Assembly: GCA_963704035.1 (NCBI GenBank)
Contig: CAVPGR010000002.1
Location: 1,116,001 to 1,180,000, forward strand
DNA: 64,000 bases
Origin: JAOSJL01 sp963704035
GTDB taxonomy: Bacteria; Actinomycetota; Acidimicrobiia; IMCC26256; JAOSJL01
Direction of reading: 5' to 3'
Part shown: positions 1-8,556 of the stretch, in pieces
Layout: the number at the start of each line of letters is the position of its first letter
Position numbering within the stretch: position 1 is the stretch's first letter
Position numbers and translations under genes: made by a program
Notes under the pieces: generated by a model
Seen by the model: only the letters and a program-made list of their open reading frames with translations
Databases searched by the model: none
What the model was told of the DNA's origin: nothing

Positions 1-781
1 CCACGGTCCACAACAGGCCGTGCGTACTCGAGACGTAGCGCCACGGTCGCCAGGTGATGCTTGACCGCCTGAAAGCTCCCGATCGGCTTTCCGAACTGCT
101 CACGTTCCTTGGCGTATTCGACCGTGCGTTCGAGCATGGCTGCGCCCAGTCCCACGAGAACGGCCGCGGTCGCCACGTTCCCGCGATCGCGGGCCACGCC
201 GAGCGTCTCGGCGACCGGCAATCCGGGTGGCTGATGTCGGTTCCCAGTCGACCTGTGCGAGCCGTCGAGATCCGTCGACGGAGGTCCGATCGGTCGTGGT
301 GACGGTGTCGACCTCCACCAGGTGGATCTCAGCGTCTCCCGATGCCCCCGTGGCACCCAGGAGCAGCACGTCGGCGGCGGCTGCGTTCTCGACACACGCA
401 CCCCGATCCAGGCCGACGGCCACCGACATCTTCCCCGAGACGAGAGCAGGCACCCACTCGTCGGCCAGGTCACCACCCAACTCCTCGAGCAGGGGGACGG
501 CAACCGCAGCGACGTCGACCACCGGCTCGGGCGCTGCCGCCCGTGCCCACCTCCACCAACACGCCGACGAGGTCGAGCATCGAGAGACCCGACCCTCCGT
601 GCTCCTCGGAGGCACAGATCCCGACGACACCCATCTCCACGAGTCGGTGCCACAGCCCGGGTACGCGTCCATCGGGTGTCTCCCATGCCCCACGAACCGC
701 GTCGGGTGGGCATTCGCGCGTCAGCAGGTCGGACACGGCGTCGGCGAGCGCCGTCTGGTCGTCGGTGAGAGCGAAGCGCAT
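1..781 (-). CDS. Acyl-CoA dehydrogenase, FadE32/FadE33-like (partial, two frameshifts)
   Basis: Translation starts at the ATG at 781 (MRFALTDDQ) and resembles the N-terminal helical domain of acyl-CoA dehydrogenases. It then moves through three reading frames. The first frame runs to about 540, a second frame reads AAAPEPVVDVAAVAVPLL and continues to about 205, and a third carries the C-terminal family motif EREQFGKPIGSFQAVKHHLA up to the window edge. All three pieces are collinear parts of one protein, so two single-base indels are implied. The C-terminus lies outside the window. It follows the FadE31-like gene by 16 bp on the same strand. In mycobacteria FadE31 pairs with FadE32 or FadE33 as alpha2beta2 enzymes; a similar partnership is inferred here. 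Sequencing error or real decay cannot be told apart from this sequence. Confidence 0.8.
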
Positions 782-797
782 GATCAGCGAACCACCA

Positions 798-1952
798 TCA
801 GCGCGGAAGGCCGAGTACGCGCTCGGCCACGACGTTGCGTTGGATCTCGTTCGTCCCGGCGTAGATCGGCCCGGCAAGCGAGAACTGGTACCCCTTCATC
901 CAACCGTCGACGTCGAGCTCGGCTTCGGAGCCGAGCAGCCCGAGGGCCGTCTCGTGGAGTGACACGTCGAGCTCCGACCAGAAGAGCTTCATGAAACTCG
1001 CCTCGGCACCGAGCTCCTCACCGTCGGTCATCCGCGTCACGGTCCGAAAGGTGTGGAGCCGGTAGGCGTCGGCATCCATCCACGCACGAACGACGGCATC
1101 CCGGAGTCCCGGGTCGAGCAGGCCCGCCTCCACGGCATCGCGCTGTTCGCGGTACAGAGCCGTGAGTTGCGTGGCTGCTGCCATGAATCGCCCCGGGCTC
1201 CGCAGGCTCAGGCCGCGCTCCGAGCTCGTCGTGGACATCGCCACGCGCCAACCCTGGTCGACCTCACCCAGAACCAGGTCGTCGGTCACGACGACGTCCT
1301 CGAGGAAGACTTCGGCGAACCCGTCGTCGCCGTCGAGACGCCCGACGGGGCGGACCGTGACACCCTCGCCGTCGAGAGGAACGAGGAAGTAGCTGAGCCC
1401 GCGGTGTCGCTCCTGGTCGGGATCGGTACGAAAGAGCCCGAACAGCCAGTTGCAGAACGCGCCGCGGGTCGTCCAGGTCTTCTGGCCGGTGAGACGCCAG
1501 CCCCCGGCCGCGTCGTCGCGCACGGCACGGCTCGTGATGCCCGCCAGATCGCTACCCGCGTTGGGCTCCGACCAGCCCTGACAGAACAGGTATTCGGACG
1601 CGGCGATCTTCGGGAGGAACCGCGCCTTCTGCTCGTCAGTGCCGAAGGCGAAGATCGACGGTGCCAGGAGGAACAAGCCGTTCTGGTTCACCCTGTTCGG
1701 AGCGCCGGCGCGCCAGTACTCCTCTTCGAAGATCAGCCATTTCCACAGCGTTGCGCCGCGACCGCCGTACTCCTCGGGCCAGCTCACGGCCGCCCACCCG
1801 GCGTCGAAGAGCTGTCGTTCCCAGTCGAGGTGGGCCGCGAATCCCTCGGCGGTGTCGCCCGAGGGCAGGGGCGACGCCGGAACGTTTCCGTCCATCCACG
1901 CGCGGACCTCGGCACGGAAGGCGTCCTCGGAACTGGAGAATCTCAGATCCAC
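798..1952 (-). CDS. fadE31: Acyl-CoA dehydrogenase, FadE31-like
   Basis: A full-length 384-residue acyl-CoA dehydrogenase, an FAD enzyme that makes the 2,3-double bond in acyl-CoA thioesters. The WSEPNAGSDLA segment near residue 130 and the C-terminal YAGTNEIQRN..AERVLGLP motif are intact. The internal stretch STTSSERGLSLRSPGRFM resembles what I recall of mycobacterial FadE31 (Rv3562) in the KstR2 regulon. Its start lies 4 bp after the ipdC-like gene, and a second dehydrogenase follows directly, so this is the tail of the echA20-ipdABC operon. A role in oxidising a late steroid-ring intermediate is inferred from that context. The FadE31 assignment is from memory of the family, not a search. 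Confidence 0.85.
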   Translation of the reverse strand: MDLRFSSSEDAFRAEVRAWMDGNVPASPLPSGDTAEGFAAHLDWERQLFDAGWAAVSWPEEYGGRGATLWKWLIFEEEYWRAGAPNRVNQNGLFLLAPSIFAFGTDEQKARFLPKIAASEYLFCQGWSEPNAGSDLAGITSRAVRDDAAGGWRLTGQKTWTTRGAFCNWLFGLFRTDPDQERHRGLSYFLVPLDGEGVTVRPVGRLDGDDGFAEVFLEDVVVTDDLVLGEVDQGWRVAMSTTSSERGLSLRSPGRFMAAATQLTALYREQRDAVEAGLLDPGLRDAVVRAWMDADAYRLHTFRTVTRMTDGEELGAEASFMKLFWSELDVSLHETALGLLGSEAELDVDGWMKGYQFSLAGPIYAGTNEIQRNVVAERVLGLPR

Positions 1953-1956
1953 GCGC

Positions 1957-3033
1957 TCATGCTCCCAGTCGTTCGAGAGCGGAGCGTGCCTCGGCGACGA
2001 TCGTCTCCATGAGCTGGGCGACCGTCGGGAGTTCGTCGATCACACCCACGCCCTGGCCCGTCGGAAGGATGCCCACCTCCGTGCGCCCCTCGACCATCGA
2101 GGCTCGGGTGAGCATCGGGGCGTTGGCCGCCATCGCCACCTGGCTCCAGGTGAGGTCCTGGTTCTTCTTCATCGCCAGGCCCTCCCGGGCGAGCTCCCGC
2201 AGCGGAGTCCCGGTGAGCTTCCGGAACGCCAGCGCGTTGCGCAGGGCACGCGGCAGTGCCGTGAGTTTGCCCGCCCCGGACAGATGGTCGATCACGTCGG
2301 TGCGCAGGACACGTTGCGGATAGCCGTCGATCGCCTTGGTGACGACCGTGTCGAAGACCGAGGCGTCGAGGTAGCGCTGCTTGACGACGTCGGGAACAGT
2401 GCTCTCGGCCGTGAGCAGAAAACGGGTGCCCATGGCGATTCCCGCAGCACCCCAGGCGAGAGCCGCAACGAGACCCCTCCCGTCGTGGAAGCCACCGGCG
2501 GCGATCACGGGTACGTCGACCGCGTCGACGACCTGGGGAATCAGCAGCGACGTCGGAACGGTACCGGTGTGCCCCCCACCTTCCGCTCCCTGCGCGATGA
2601 CGGCATCGACTCCCCACTCGACGACCTTCTCGGCGTGTCGACGCGCGCCGACCGTCGGCATGGTCACGACCCCCGCATCCTTGAGTCGCTTGACGAGTCG
2701 TTCGCCCGGGGCCTGGGCGAAGCTCGCGACACGCACTCCCTGCGACACGATGAGATCGATGCGGGAGTCGACGTCGGGCTGATCGGCCCGCAGGTTCACT
2801 CCGAAGGGCCGCTCGGTGGTCTCGCGCACCTGCCCGATCGCGTCGGCAAGCTCTGCGAGCGTCATGGTGGCCGACGCCAGAATTCCGAGACCCCCCGCTT
2901 CGGCGGTGGCCGCTGTCAGCGACGCGCCCGACACCCAACCCATTCCCGTCTGCACGACGGGGTACTCGACACCGAACAGGTCGCAGGCCGCGGTGTGCAG
3001 GGGCGCTGTGCGCAGCGGTGCGCCGTTACTCAC
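1957..3033 (-). CDS. ipdC: FMN-dependent nitronate monooxygenase-like enzyme, IpdC-like
   Basis: A 358-residue TIM-barrel flavoprotein of the nitronate monooxygenase/2-nitropropane dioxygenase family. Visible motifs are PVVQTGMGWV near the N-terminus, AGGLGILASATMT, the phosphate-binding GGEGGGHTG-type segment (here GAEGGGHTGT) and PVIAAGGFHDGRG. The start is a GTG whose GTGA overlaps the stop of the CoA-transferase beta gene, so the long upstream ORF extension is spurious. In Mycobacterium tuberculosis the same family member (Rv3553, IpdC) lies beside ipdAB and acts on a ring C/D cholesterol intermediate. The identical neighbourhood here (echA20-ipdA-ipdB-ipdC) supports that role over a true nitronate monooxygenase. 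Confidence 0.87.
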   Translation of the reverse strand: MSNGAPLRTAPLHTAACDLFGVEYPVVQTGMGWVSGASLTAATAEAGGLGILASATMTLAELADAIGQVRETTERPFGVNLRADQPDVDSRIDLIVSQGVRVASFAQAPGERLVKRLKDAGVVTMPTVGARRHAEKVVEWGVDAVIAQGAEGGGHTGTVPTSLLIPQVVDAVDVPVIAAGGFHDGRGLVAALAWGAAGIAMGTRFLLTAESTVPDVVKQRYLDASVFDTVVTKAIDGYPQRVLRTDVIDHLSGAGKLTALPRALRNALAFRKLTGTPLRELAREGLAMKKNQDLTWSQVAMAANAPMLTRASMVEGRTEVGILPTGQGVGVIDELPTVAQLMETIVAEARSALERLGA

Positions 3034-3824
3034 GCCGGGACTTCTCGCTCGCGCAGGCCCGTCGGGTCGAGAACGTCGCGGATCAGCGCCAGGTCGGAAT
3101 CGGTCGGCACGGGCGTCTCGGGTACGTCGTCGGGGACAGCCAGCGCGCAACCCGTGGCCGCGACGACGTCGTCGACGCTCACCCCTCGATGGATGGACGC
3201 GAGCCGCAGCGTGTGTTCCGGCGTCTCGAAGTCGAGAACGGCGAGGTTCGACACAACGCGGGGAATGCGGTGAAACCGTGATGCGCGAGGCCCGAGTGCA
3301 GCCGCGCGGTCGTAGCCGACACCGGTCACGACGTCGACGCGCTCTACGAAGACCCGCGGCGAGTGGTTGGGCACCCAGTAACTCGTGGCGTGGTTGATCG
3401 TGTTTCCCGGCGCTCCGCGGAAACCGAGGAGCTGCGCCTTCGGACGCTGCGGATCGCCGATCATCGCGATGTTCTGGTTGCCGTGAGCGTCGATTTGAGT
3501 CGCCCCCATCATGACGTGACGCCGTCCCGACCAGACCACGTCGAACATCGCCCGGTACGGATTCCATCCCTCGACGGCCTTCTCGGCATCGGGCACACCG
3601 AGCGGCAGGGGGTTCGTCACGAGCAGCGCTCCACCGTCGGTCATCACGAGGTCGGGCTCGAAGGTGGCCCGGGCGAGTCGCCCGCCGAGCACCGGGACGG
3701 TTCCGATCGGGTTCGCCATGATTTCTCCGTCGCCGCGGAACGCCTCGGCGCACGCGAGAACACAGATCTCGGCGCGGGTCGCGGGGCCGGTGGGGTGCAG
3801 GTCGGGCTCCGGTCGGTCAGCCAT
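3030..3824 (-). CDS. ipdB: CoA-transferase family beta subunit, IpdB-like
   Basis: A 264-residue family I CoA-transferase beta-type subunit. The start chosen is the ATG (MADRPEPD) that overlaps the end of ipdA by 8 bp; the longer ORF continues into the shadow of ipdA. The pair with the upstream subunit matches IpdAB, which in mycobacteria hydrolyses the C ring of COCHEA-CoA rather than transferring CoA. Conserved-looking segments include MANPIGTVPVLGGRLA near residue 35 and GATQIDAHGNQN. Its stop overlaps the GTG of the ipdC-like gene, so all three are translationally coupled. The steroid role is inferred from gene order; the CoA-transferase fold assignment is firm. Confidence 0.87.
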   Translation of the reverse strand: MADRPEPDLHPTGPATRAEICVLACAEAFRGDGEIMANPIGTVPVLGGRLARATFEPDLVMTDGGALLVTNPLPLGVPDAEKAVEGWNPYRAMFDVVWSGRRHVMMGATQIDAHGNQNIAMIGDPQRPKAQLLGFRGAPGNTINHATSYWVPNHSPRVFVERVDVVTGVGYDRAAALGPRASRFHRIPRVVSNLAVLDFETPEHTLRLASIHRGVSVDDVVAATGCALAVPDDVPETPVPTDSDLALIRDVLDPTGLREREVPA

Positions 3825-4668
3825 CGAAACCCACCGCCTCCAGGTACTCGGCCTCCGTGACGTCGAGATACCGCCCACGGAACTCGTGCCACGCTTCGGG
3901 GCTCTTGGCCGCCGCTGCGTAGGTCTTCTGGAACGCCTCGTCGCGCGGATAGTCGGGCACACACTCGGTGAAGTGCGCCCCGCCGGGTGTTTCCACCACG
4001 CCGTCGGTCATGAGACGGTTGATCCGCAACGTCTCGGGTGATCCCGCCGACAGGAAGTCGTCGGTGTCGACCAGGCGCTCGACCGAGAGGTAGCGCTTCT
4101 TCGCCGCCCGGCAGAACAGGTCGTCGAAGTACGGGTCGACACCCAGGTACTGGCCGTTGCCGCCGATGTCACCGCGGTGCATGTGCACCAGTGCGGCGTC
4201 GAGCTCGAGAGCCGGCATCGCGACGAGTTCCTCACCGTCGTCGTACGGCGACGTCACGGTCCTCAGATCCGGATTGAGAACCATGAGGTCGGTGCCGAGC
4301 CCGCAGCGCGTCGGCAGGAAAGGCATTCTCCACGCCGCGGCCTGGAGACCCAGGAGGAACATTCCTTCGTCGTATTCGGTCACCTCGATCGAGCCGGCCT
4401 GGCGGGCGGCGCGGAAGTGCGGCTCGAGAGGAATGGAGTCGAGCGACACAAAGGCGAAGACGACCCGACGGACCCGACCCGCCGCACAGAGGAGACCGAC
4501 ATCGGGACCGCCGTAGGACGCAATCGTCAGGTCACGTAGGTCGGAGCGCAGGATCTCACGCACGAGGGCCATCGGCTTGCGACGTGATCCCCATCCACCG
4601 ATGCCGATCGTCATGCCGTCACTCAGTTCGGCGACGACCTCGGTGGGAGTCATGCGTTTGTCAGACAC
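3817..4668 (-). CDS. ipdA: CoA-transferase family alpha subunit, IpdA-like
   Basis: A 283-residue family I CoA-transferase alpha-type subunit. The opening (MSDKRMTPTEVVAEL followed by DGMTIGIGGWGSRRKPMALV) contains the glycine-rich CoA-binding motif and closely resembles what I recall of mycobacterial IpdA (Rv3551). YGGPDVGLLCAAGRV follows at about residue 53. It overlaps ipdB by 8 bp and lies 38 bp after the echA20-like gene. In the HIP pathway IpdAB cleaves the last steroid ring after EchA20 opens the other. Alternative CoA-transferase substrates such as glutaconate are less likely given the ipdC and fadE31 neighbours. Confidence 0.88.
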   Translation of the reverse strand: MSDKRMTPTEVVAELSDGMTIGIGGWGSRRKPMALVREILRSDLRDLTIASYGGPDVGLLCAAGRVRRVVFAFVSLDSIPLEPHFRAARQAGSIEVTEYDEGMFLLGLQAAAWRMPFLPTRCGLGTDLMVLNPDLRTVTSPYDDGEELVAMPALELDAALVHMHRGDIGGNGQYLGVDPYFDDLFCRAAKKRYLSVERLVDTDDFLSAGSPETLRINRLMTDGVVETPGGAHFTECVPDYPRDEAFQKTYAAAAKSPEAWHEFRGRYLDVTEAEYLEAVGFDG

Positions 4669-4706
4669 GTCGCTTCCCGTTCCTGTCTGCTCGGTGTGCG
4701 CGTCGG

Positions 4707-5495
4707 TCAGTCGTCGAGCGCGGCGTCGCTGCTGTCAACATCGCTGTTGTCAATGTCACGCTTGTCGACGAAGGCGTCACGGGCAACGTCCGCTACACCG
4801 CTCAGGTTCAGCTCGAAGGTGAATCCCTGCTCGTAGCGGTAGCTGCGCTTCACGTCGACCGGGTCGATGCCGTTCAGCGACTGCTTGGCGGCACGGATGA
4901 CGGTGCCGCTCTTCTCGGCGATCCCCGCGGCGACGGTGCGCGCCGTGGATCGCAGCTCGTCACGCGGCACGACCTCGAGCACAGATCCGTAGCGTGCGAG
5001 CTCCTGGGCTGTCGCCGGTTCGGCCGTGTAGACCATGGCGCGCATCTTGTGCTGCGGAACGAGCCGCGCCAGGTGGGTGGCCGCCCCGAGTGCGCCGCGG
5101 TCGACCTCGGGAAGCCCGAAGGTGGCGTCATCGGAGGCCACGATGATGTCGGCGTTGCCGACGAGACCGATGCCTCCCCCGAGGCAGTATCCGTTCACCG
5201 CTGCGATGACGGGCACCTCGCAGTCGTACACAGCGGCGAAAGCGGCGAAACACCCGTGGTTGGCCCCGAGAAGGGCCTCGAACCCCTCGGTGGCCTGCAT
5301 CTCCTTGATGTCGACACCGGCGTTGAATCCCTTGCCGGCGGCAGCGAGGATGAGAACGCGCACGTCCGGGTCACGGCCCAGTGCCGTGACCGTGTCGGCG
5401 AGCTCGAACCATCCGGCGACGTCGAGCGCGTTGACCGGCGGGCAGTCGACGACGACCTCGGCGACCCCTGCGTCCACGGAGCTACTGATTCCCAT
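4707..5495 (-). CDS. echA20: Enoyl-CoA hydratase/isomerase (crotonase) family, EchA20-like
   Basis: A 262-residue crotonase-fold protein starting at the ATG at 5495 (MGISSSVDAG). The two oxyanion-hole segments are visible: AAAGKGFNAGVDIKEM near residue 50-65 and NGYCLGGGIGLVGNADI near residue 100. In mycobacteria EchA20 (Rv3550) is the first gene before ipdAB and performs a hydrolytic ring opening in HIP catabolism; the gene order here is the same. It heads the minus-strand run echA20-ipdA-ipdB-ipdC-fadE31-fadE32-like, and the 138-bp gap to the divergent SDR gene at 5634 must hold both promoters. The C-terminal 15 residues are Asp/Ser-rich (DIDNSDVDSSDAALDD), an unusual acidic tail. Confidence 0.85.
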   Translation of the reverse strand: MGISSSVDAGVAEVVVDCPPVNALDVAGWFELADTVTALGRDPDVRVLILAAAGKGFNAGVDIKEMQATEGFEALLGANHGCFAAFAAVYDCEVPVIAAVNGYCLGGGIGLVGNADIIVASDDATFGLPEVDRGALGAATHLARLVPQHKMRAMVYTAEPATAQELARYGSVLEVVPRDELRSTARTVAAGIAEKSGTVIRAAKQSLNGIDPVDVKRSYRYEQGFTFELNLSGVADVARDAFVDKRDIDNSDVDSSDAALDD

Positions 5496-5633
5496 GACGG
5501 CCTTTCCCGAAACGCCCCTCACGGGCACGCGGTCGTTGTCGCGGCGCCGACAGGTGCGCTCGCGACGTCGGGCATCTGGCACAGTAGGCGAGCCTTCCGG
5601 CGGGGGGCGAACGCTCCACAACGAGGTCCACAC

Positions 5634-6410
5634 ATGAGCACGGAAATCGACATGGCCGGGCAGGTCGCCCTCGTGACGGGTGGATGCCGGGGCGTCGGCC
5701 ACGGCATCGCCACCCGCTTCCTCGACGCCGGTGCGGAGGTGGTCGTGTGCTGTCGCAACGCCCCGGATGTTTCGCCGAGCGGGGGCGGGCGCACTGCTCA
5801 CTTCGTCGCCGCCGATGTTCGGGATCCCGATGACGTGGCGCGTGTGATCGACGAGACGACGTCGCAGTTCGGCCGCATCGACGTGGCGGTGAACAACGCC
5901 GGAGGATCGCCTCACGTCGACACCGCCGATGCATCACCGAGATTCTCGGAGGCCATCATCCGCCTGAATCTCATCGCCCCCCTGCTCGTGGCACAGCAGG
6001 CAAACACCGTCATGCAGGACCAGGACGCGGGCGGCGTGATCGTGAACATCGCCAGCGTCAGCGGTACCCGCCCCTCCCCCGGTACGGCTGCGTACGGTGC
6101 GGCCAAGGCGGGACTCATCAACCTGACGCGCTCCCTCGCCGTCGAGTGGGCGCCGAAGGTGCGCGTCAACGCCGTGACCGCGGGCCTCATCCGTACCGAG
6201 CAGGCACACCTGCACTACGGCGACGACGAGGGCGTGGCGGCCGTCGGAGCGACGGTTCCCCTCGGGCGGATGGGTGAGCCCTCCGACGTGGGTGACGCGT
6301 GCCTCTTCCTGGCGTCGCCGATGGCTTCCTATGTCAGCGGGGCGAACCTCGTCGTGGACGGCGGCGGCGAGAACCCCGCCTTCCTGGCCGCGGCGAAACC
6401 CGATCGCTGA
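5634..6410 (+). CDS. Short-chain dehydrogenase/reductase, Rv3549c-like
   Basis: A 258-residue NAD(P)-dependent SDR. The cofactor motif TGGCRGVG lies near residue 16, NNAG near 88 and the catalytic YGAAK near 150, with an upstream serine in ASVSGTRPSPG. The protein closely resembles the SDR that accompanies echA20-ipdAB in the mycobacterial KstR2 regulon (Rv3549c), which supports action on a hydroxylated ring C/D acyl-CoA. The ATG at 5634 is preferred because the much longer ORF upstream is the antisense of echA20. It is divergent from echA20 and followed 7 bp later by a methyltransferase gene on the same strand. Confidence 0.82.
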   Translation: MSTEIDMAGQVALVTGGCRGVGHGIATRFLDAGAEVVVCCRNAPDVSPSGGGRTAHFVAADVRDPDDVARVIDETTSQFGRIDVAVNNAGGSPHVDTADASPRFSEAIIRLNLIAPLLVAQQANTVMQDQDAGGVIVNIASVSGTRPSPGTAAYGAAKAGLINLTRSLAVEWAPKVRVNAVTAGLIRTEQAHLHYGDDEGVAAVGATVPLGRMGEPSDVGDACLFLASPMASYVSGANLVVDGGGENPAFLAAAKPDR

Positions 6411-6417
6411 GAGCGCG

Positions 6418-7233
6418 ATGAGCGAGGGAGGCAAGGCAGTGGACCCCACAGACGACGCCCGATCTTTCCTCACGTCCGGGGACGCCTATGACGCGTTCAT
6501 GGGCCGCTACTCCCGTCCACTCGCCCACGCGTTCGCCGATGTGGCCGGAGTGGAGGCCGGTCAGTCGGTGCTCGATGTCGGGTGTGGCCCCGGCTCGTTG
6601 ACGGGTGTACTCGTCGATCGGCTGGGCGCCGGTTCAGTATCGGCGCTCGATCCGTCGCCACCCTTCGTGGCGGAATGCGCCACTCGCCATCCCGGCGTCG
6701 ATGTGCGATCGGGACGCGCGGAGGCGATCCCGTTCGAAGACGCCAGCTTCGACTCTGTGCTGGCCCAGCTGGTGCTCCACTTCGTGACCGACCCGGCCCG
6801 AGCGGCGGCGGAGCTACGCCGGGTGGTGCGCCCGGGCGGCATCGCTGCAGCTTGCGTCTGGGACTTCGCCCAAGGAATGGAGATGCTCCGTCACTTCTGG
6901 GACGCCGCGCTGACGGTCGACTCCGATGCGCCCGACGAGGCGCAAGCGATGCGGTTCGGCCGCGCCGGTGAACTGGTCGAACTGCTCGAGGCTGCGGGAT
7001 TTCATGAGGTCACGGAGACGACGCTCGAGGTCGCCTCGACGTATGGGGAGTTCGAGGAATTGTGGTCGGGGTTCCTCGCCGGAATCGGACCGGCAGGTTC
7101 GTTCTGCGTGTCCCTGTCCGATGAGCAACGCTCGGCGGTTCGTGAAGAGCTGTTCCGTCGAATCGGTGCACCGACCGGCCCATTCACACTCGCCGCGACG
7201 GCCCGATGCGCCCATGGCCGCGCACCTCGTTGA
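6418..7233 (+). CDS. Class I SAM-dependent methyltransferase
   Basis: A 271-residue protein with a Rossmann-type SAM-binding core. Motif I is VLDVGCGPGSL near residue 50, followed by ALDPSP (acidic motif II region), FDSVLAQLVLHFV (motif IV) and LRRVVRPGG (motif VI). This is the methyltransferase-11 (UbiE-like) arrangement. The start is the ATG 7 bp after the SDR stop, so the two are probably co-transcribed. No methyltransferase is part of the known HIP pathway, so either the substrate is unrelated or this is a lineage-specific addition. The gene ends 12 bp before the convergent universal stress gene. Confidence 0.8.
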   Translation: MSEGGKAVDPTDDARSFLTSGDAYDAFMGRYSRPLAHAFADVAGVEAGQSVLDVGCGPGSLTGVLVDRLGAGSVSALDPSPPFVAECATRHPGVDVRSGRAEAIPFEDASFDSVLAQLVLHFVTDPARAAAELRRVVRPGGIAAACVWDFAQGMEMLRHFWDAALTVDSDAPDEAQAMRFGRAGELVELLEAAGFHEVTETTLEVASTYGEFEELWSGFLAGIGPAGSFCVSLSDEQRSAVREELFRRIGAPTGPFTLAATARCAHGRAPR

Positions 7234-7245
7234 GACCTGTATCGG

Positions 7246-7662
7246 TCAGGTCGTGCGGACGATCAGGACGCTGCACGGCGCGTACTGAGCCACCTTGGTC
7301 GGCACACTGCCGAGCAGGAAACGCTTGGGACTGCTGACCCCACGGTTGCCGACCACGATGAGGTCCGCCCCGATCTGCTCGGCGAGATCCGTGATCGCCG
7401 AGGCCCCGTCACCGATCTTGGAATGGGTTTCGACGGTCACGCCGGCGTCGGCGACCTTCTTCGCCGCCTCGCGCACGATCCGATCGGCCGCGGTCTCCTT
7501 GGCAGCGTCGTCCCCTACCGGAAGGGGATCGTCGAAGCGCGGCTCGAGTCCTGTGACCAGATGCACGGTCGCCCCGAGGCTCTTGGCCAGCTCCACCGCT
7601 TGGCGCACAGCCTCGCCCGCCGTCTCGGACCCGTCGGTCCCGACCACGATCTTGTTGTACAT
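7246..7662 (-). CDS. Universal stress protein (UspA family)
   Basis: A 138-residue single-domain UspA protein. It opens with the strand MYNKIVVGTDGSETAGEAV and ends with the ATP-binding signature G-2x-G-9x-G(S/T), seen here as GNRGVSSPKRFLLGS, followed by APCSVLIV. Proteins with this motif usually bind ATP. It is a stand-alone gene, convergent with the methyltransferase and separated by about 84 bp from the ipdF-like gene stop. Nothing in the sequence ties it to the catabolic genes. Confidence 0.9.
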   Translation of the reverse strand: MYNKIVVGTDGSETAGEAVRQAVELAKSLGATVHLVTGLEPRFDDPLPVGDDAAKETAADRIVREAAKKVADAGVTVETHSKIGDGASAITDLAEQIGADLIVVGNRGVSSPKRFLLGSVPTKVAQYAPCSVLIVRTT

Positions 7663-7746
7663 CGGGTGCCTCCCCTTCGACCACCGCCCCTGCGGCAGCG
7701 CCTCGCACGGTAGCGCCCCGGAGGGTCGGAATGTTGTGAAACGTCC

Positions 7747-8556
7747 TCAGGCGTGCTGGGACGAGACGGAGACGACCTCACCGGTCATGTAGGAGGAGAG
7801 GTCGCTGGCGAGAAAGACCATGACGTTCGCAACCTCCCACACCTCCGCCGCGCGCCCGAAGGACTCGGCAGCGCGCAGTGCGTCGAGCTCGTCGTCGGGC
7901 ATGACCTTGTTGAGGAACGGATGGAGAGCGAGGCTCGGAGAAACGGCATTCACCCGCACGCCGCTCGATGCCGCTTCCATGGCGGCCGCCCGCGTGAGCG
8001 CCATGACTCCGGCCTTGGCGGCCGCGTAGTGGGCCTGGTTGGCCTGGGCGCGCCATCCCAGAACCGAGGCGTTGTTGACGATGACACCCGAGCCCGCTTC
8101 GAGCATGTGTCGCAACGCTGCTCGCGTGCAACGAAAGGCGCCCGTGAGGGTCACGTCGATGACGCTGTGCCACTGGTCGTCGGTCATCTCGACGATGGGA
8201 GCGTTTCCGCCGAGGCCTGCGTTGTTGATCAGCACGTCGACACCACCCATCGTGTCGACGGCCCTGTCGAGCATCGCCTGTACCTCTGCCTCGTCGGTGA
8301 CGTCGCAAGGGACGGACGGGGCCGTGTGTCCGAGAACCTCCGCGAGCTGCTCGGCCGCCGCAGCGAGTCGGTCGACGCTCCTATCGGAGACCATCACCTC
8401 GGCGCCCTCCTCCGCGCACCGTTTGGCCGCGGCGAAGCCGATGCCTGTGCCTGCCGCCGCGGTGACGAGGACCCGGCGACCGGCAAGGAGGTTGCGACCC
8501 TCGGGGTACGGGGGAGGTTCGGGAGGCGAAGCGGGGGGTACGGGAGAATCGGTCAC
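7747..8556 (-). CDS. ipdF: Short-chain dehydrogenase/reductase, IpdF-like
   Basis: A 269-residue SDR with a proline-rich first 20 residues, then LVTAAAGTGIGFAAAK (cofactor loop), NNAG near residue 112 and the catalytic YAAAK near 180. The C-terminal third (LHPFLNKVMP, ESFGRAAEVWEVANVMVFLASD, MTGEVVSVSSQHA) closely resembles mycobacterial Rv3559c (IpdF), the oxidoreductase of the HIP pathway encoded next to fadE30. The ATG overlaps the stop of the fadE30-like gene by 4 bp, reproducing the Rv3560c-Rv3559c pairing. The family is certain; the exact substrate (5-hydroxy-HIC-type CoA ester) is inferred. Confidence 0.86.
   Translation of the reverse strand: MTDSPVPPASPPEPPPYPEGRNLLAGRRVLVTAAAGTGIGFAAAKRCAEEGAEVMVSDRSVDRLAAAAEQLAEVLGHTAPSVPCDVTDEAEVQAMLDRAVDTMGGVDVLINNAGLGGNAPIVEMTDDQWHSVIDVTLTGAFRCTRAALRHMLEAGSGVIVNNASVLGWRAQANQAHYAAAKAGVMALTRAAAMEAASSGVRVNAVSPSLALHPFLNKVMPDDELDALRAAESFGRAAEVWEVANVMVFLASDLSSYMTGEVVSVSSQHA

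Noticed and set aside
1957..3753. 598-codon ORF fusing ipdC to the antisense region of ipdB
   Set aside because: The first 240 codons read the ipdB gene in a wrong frame; the GTG at 3033 overlapping the ipdB stop is the true start.
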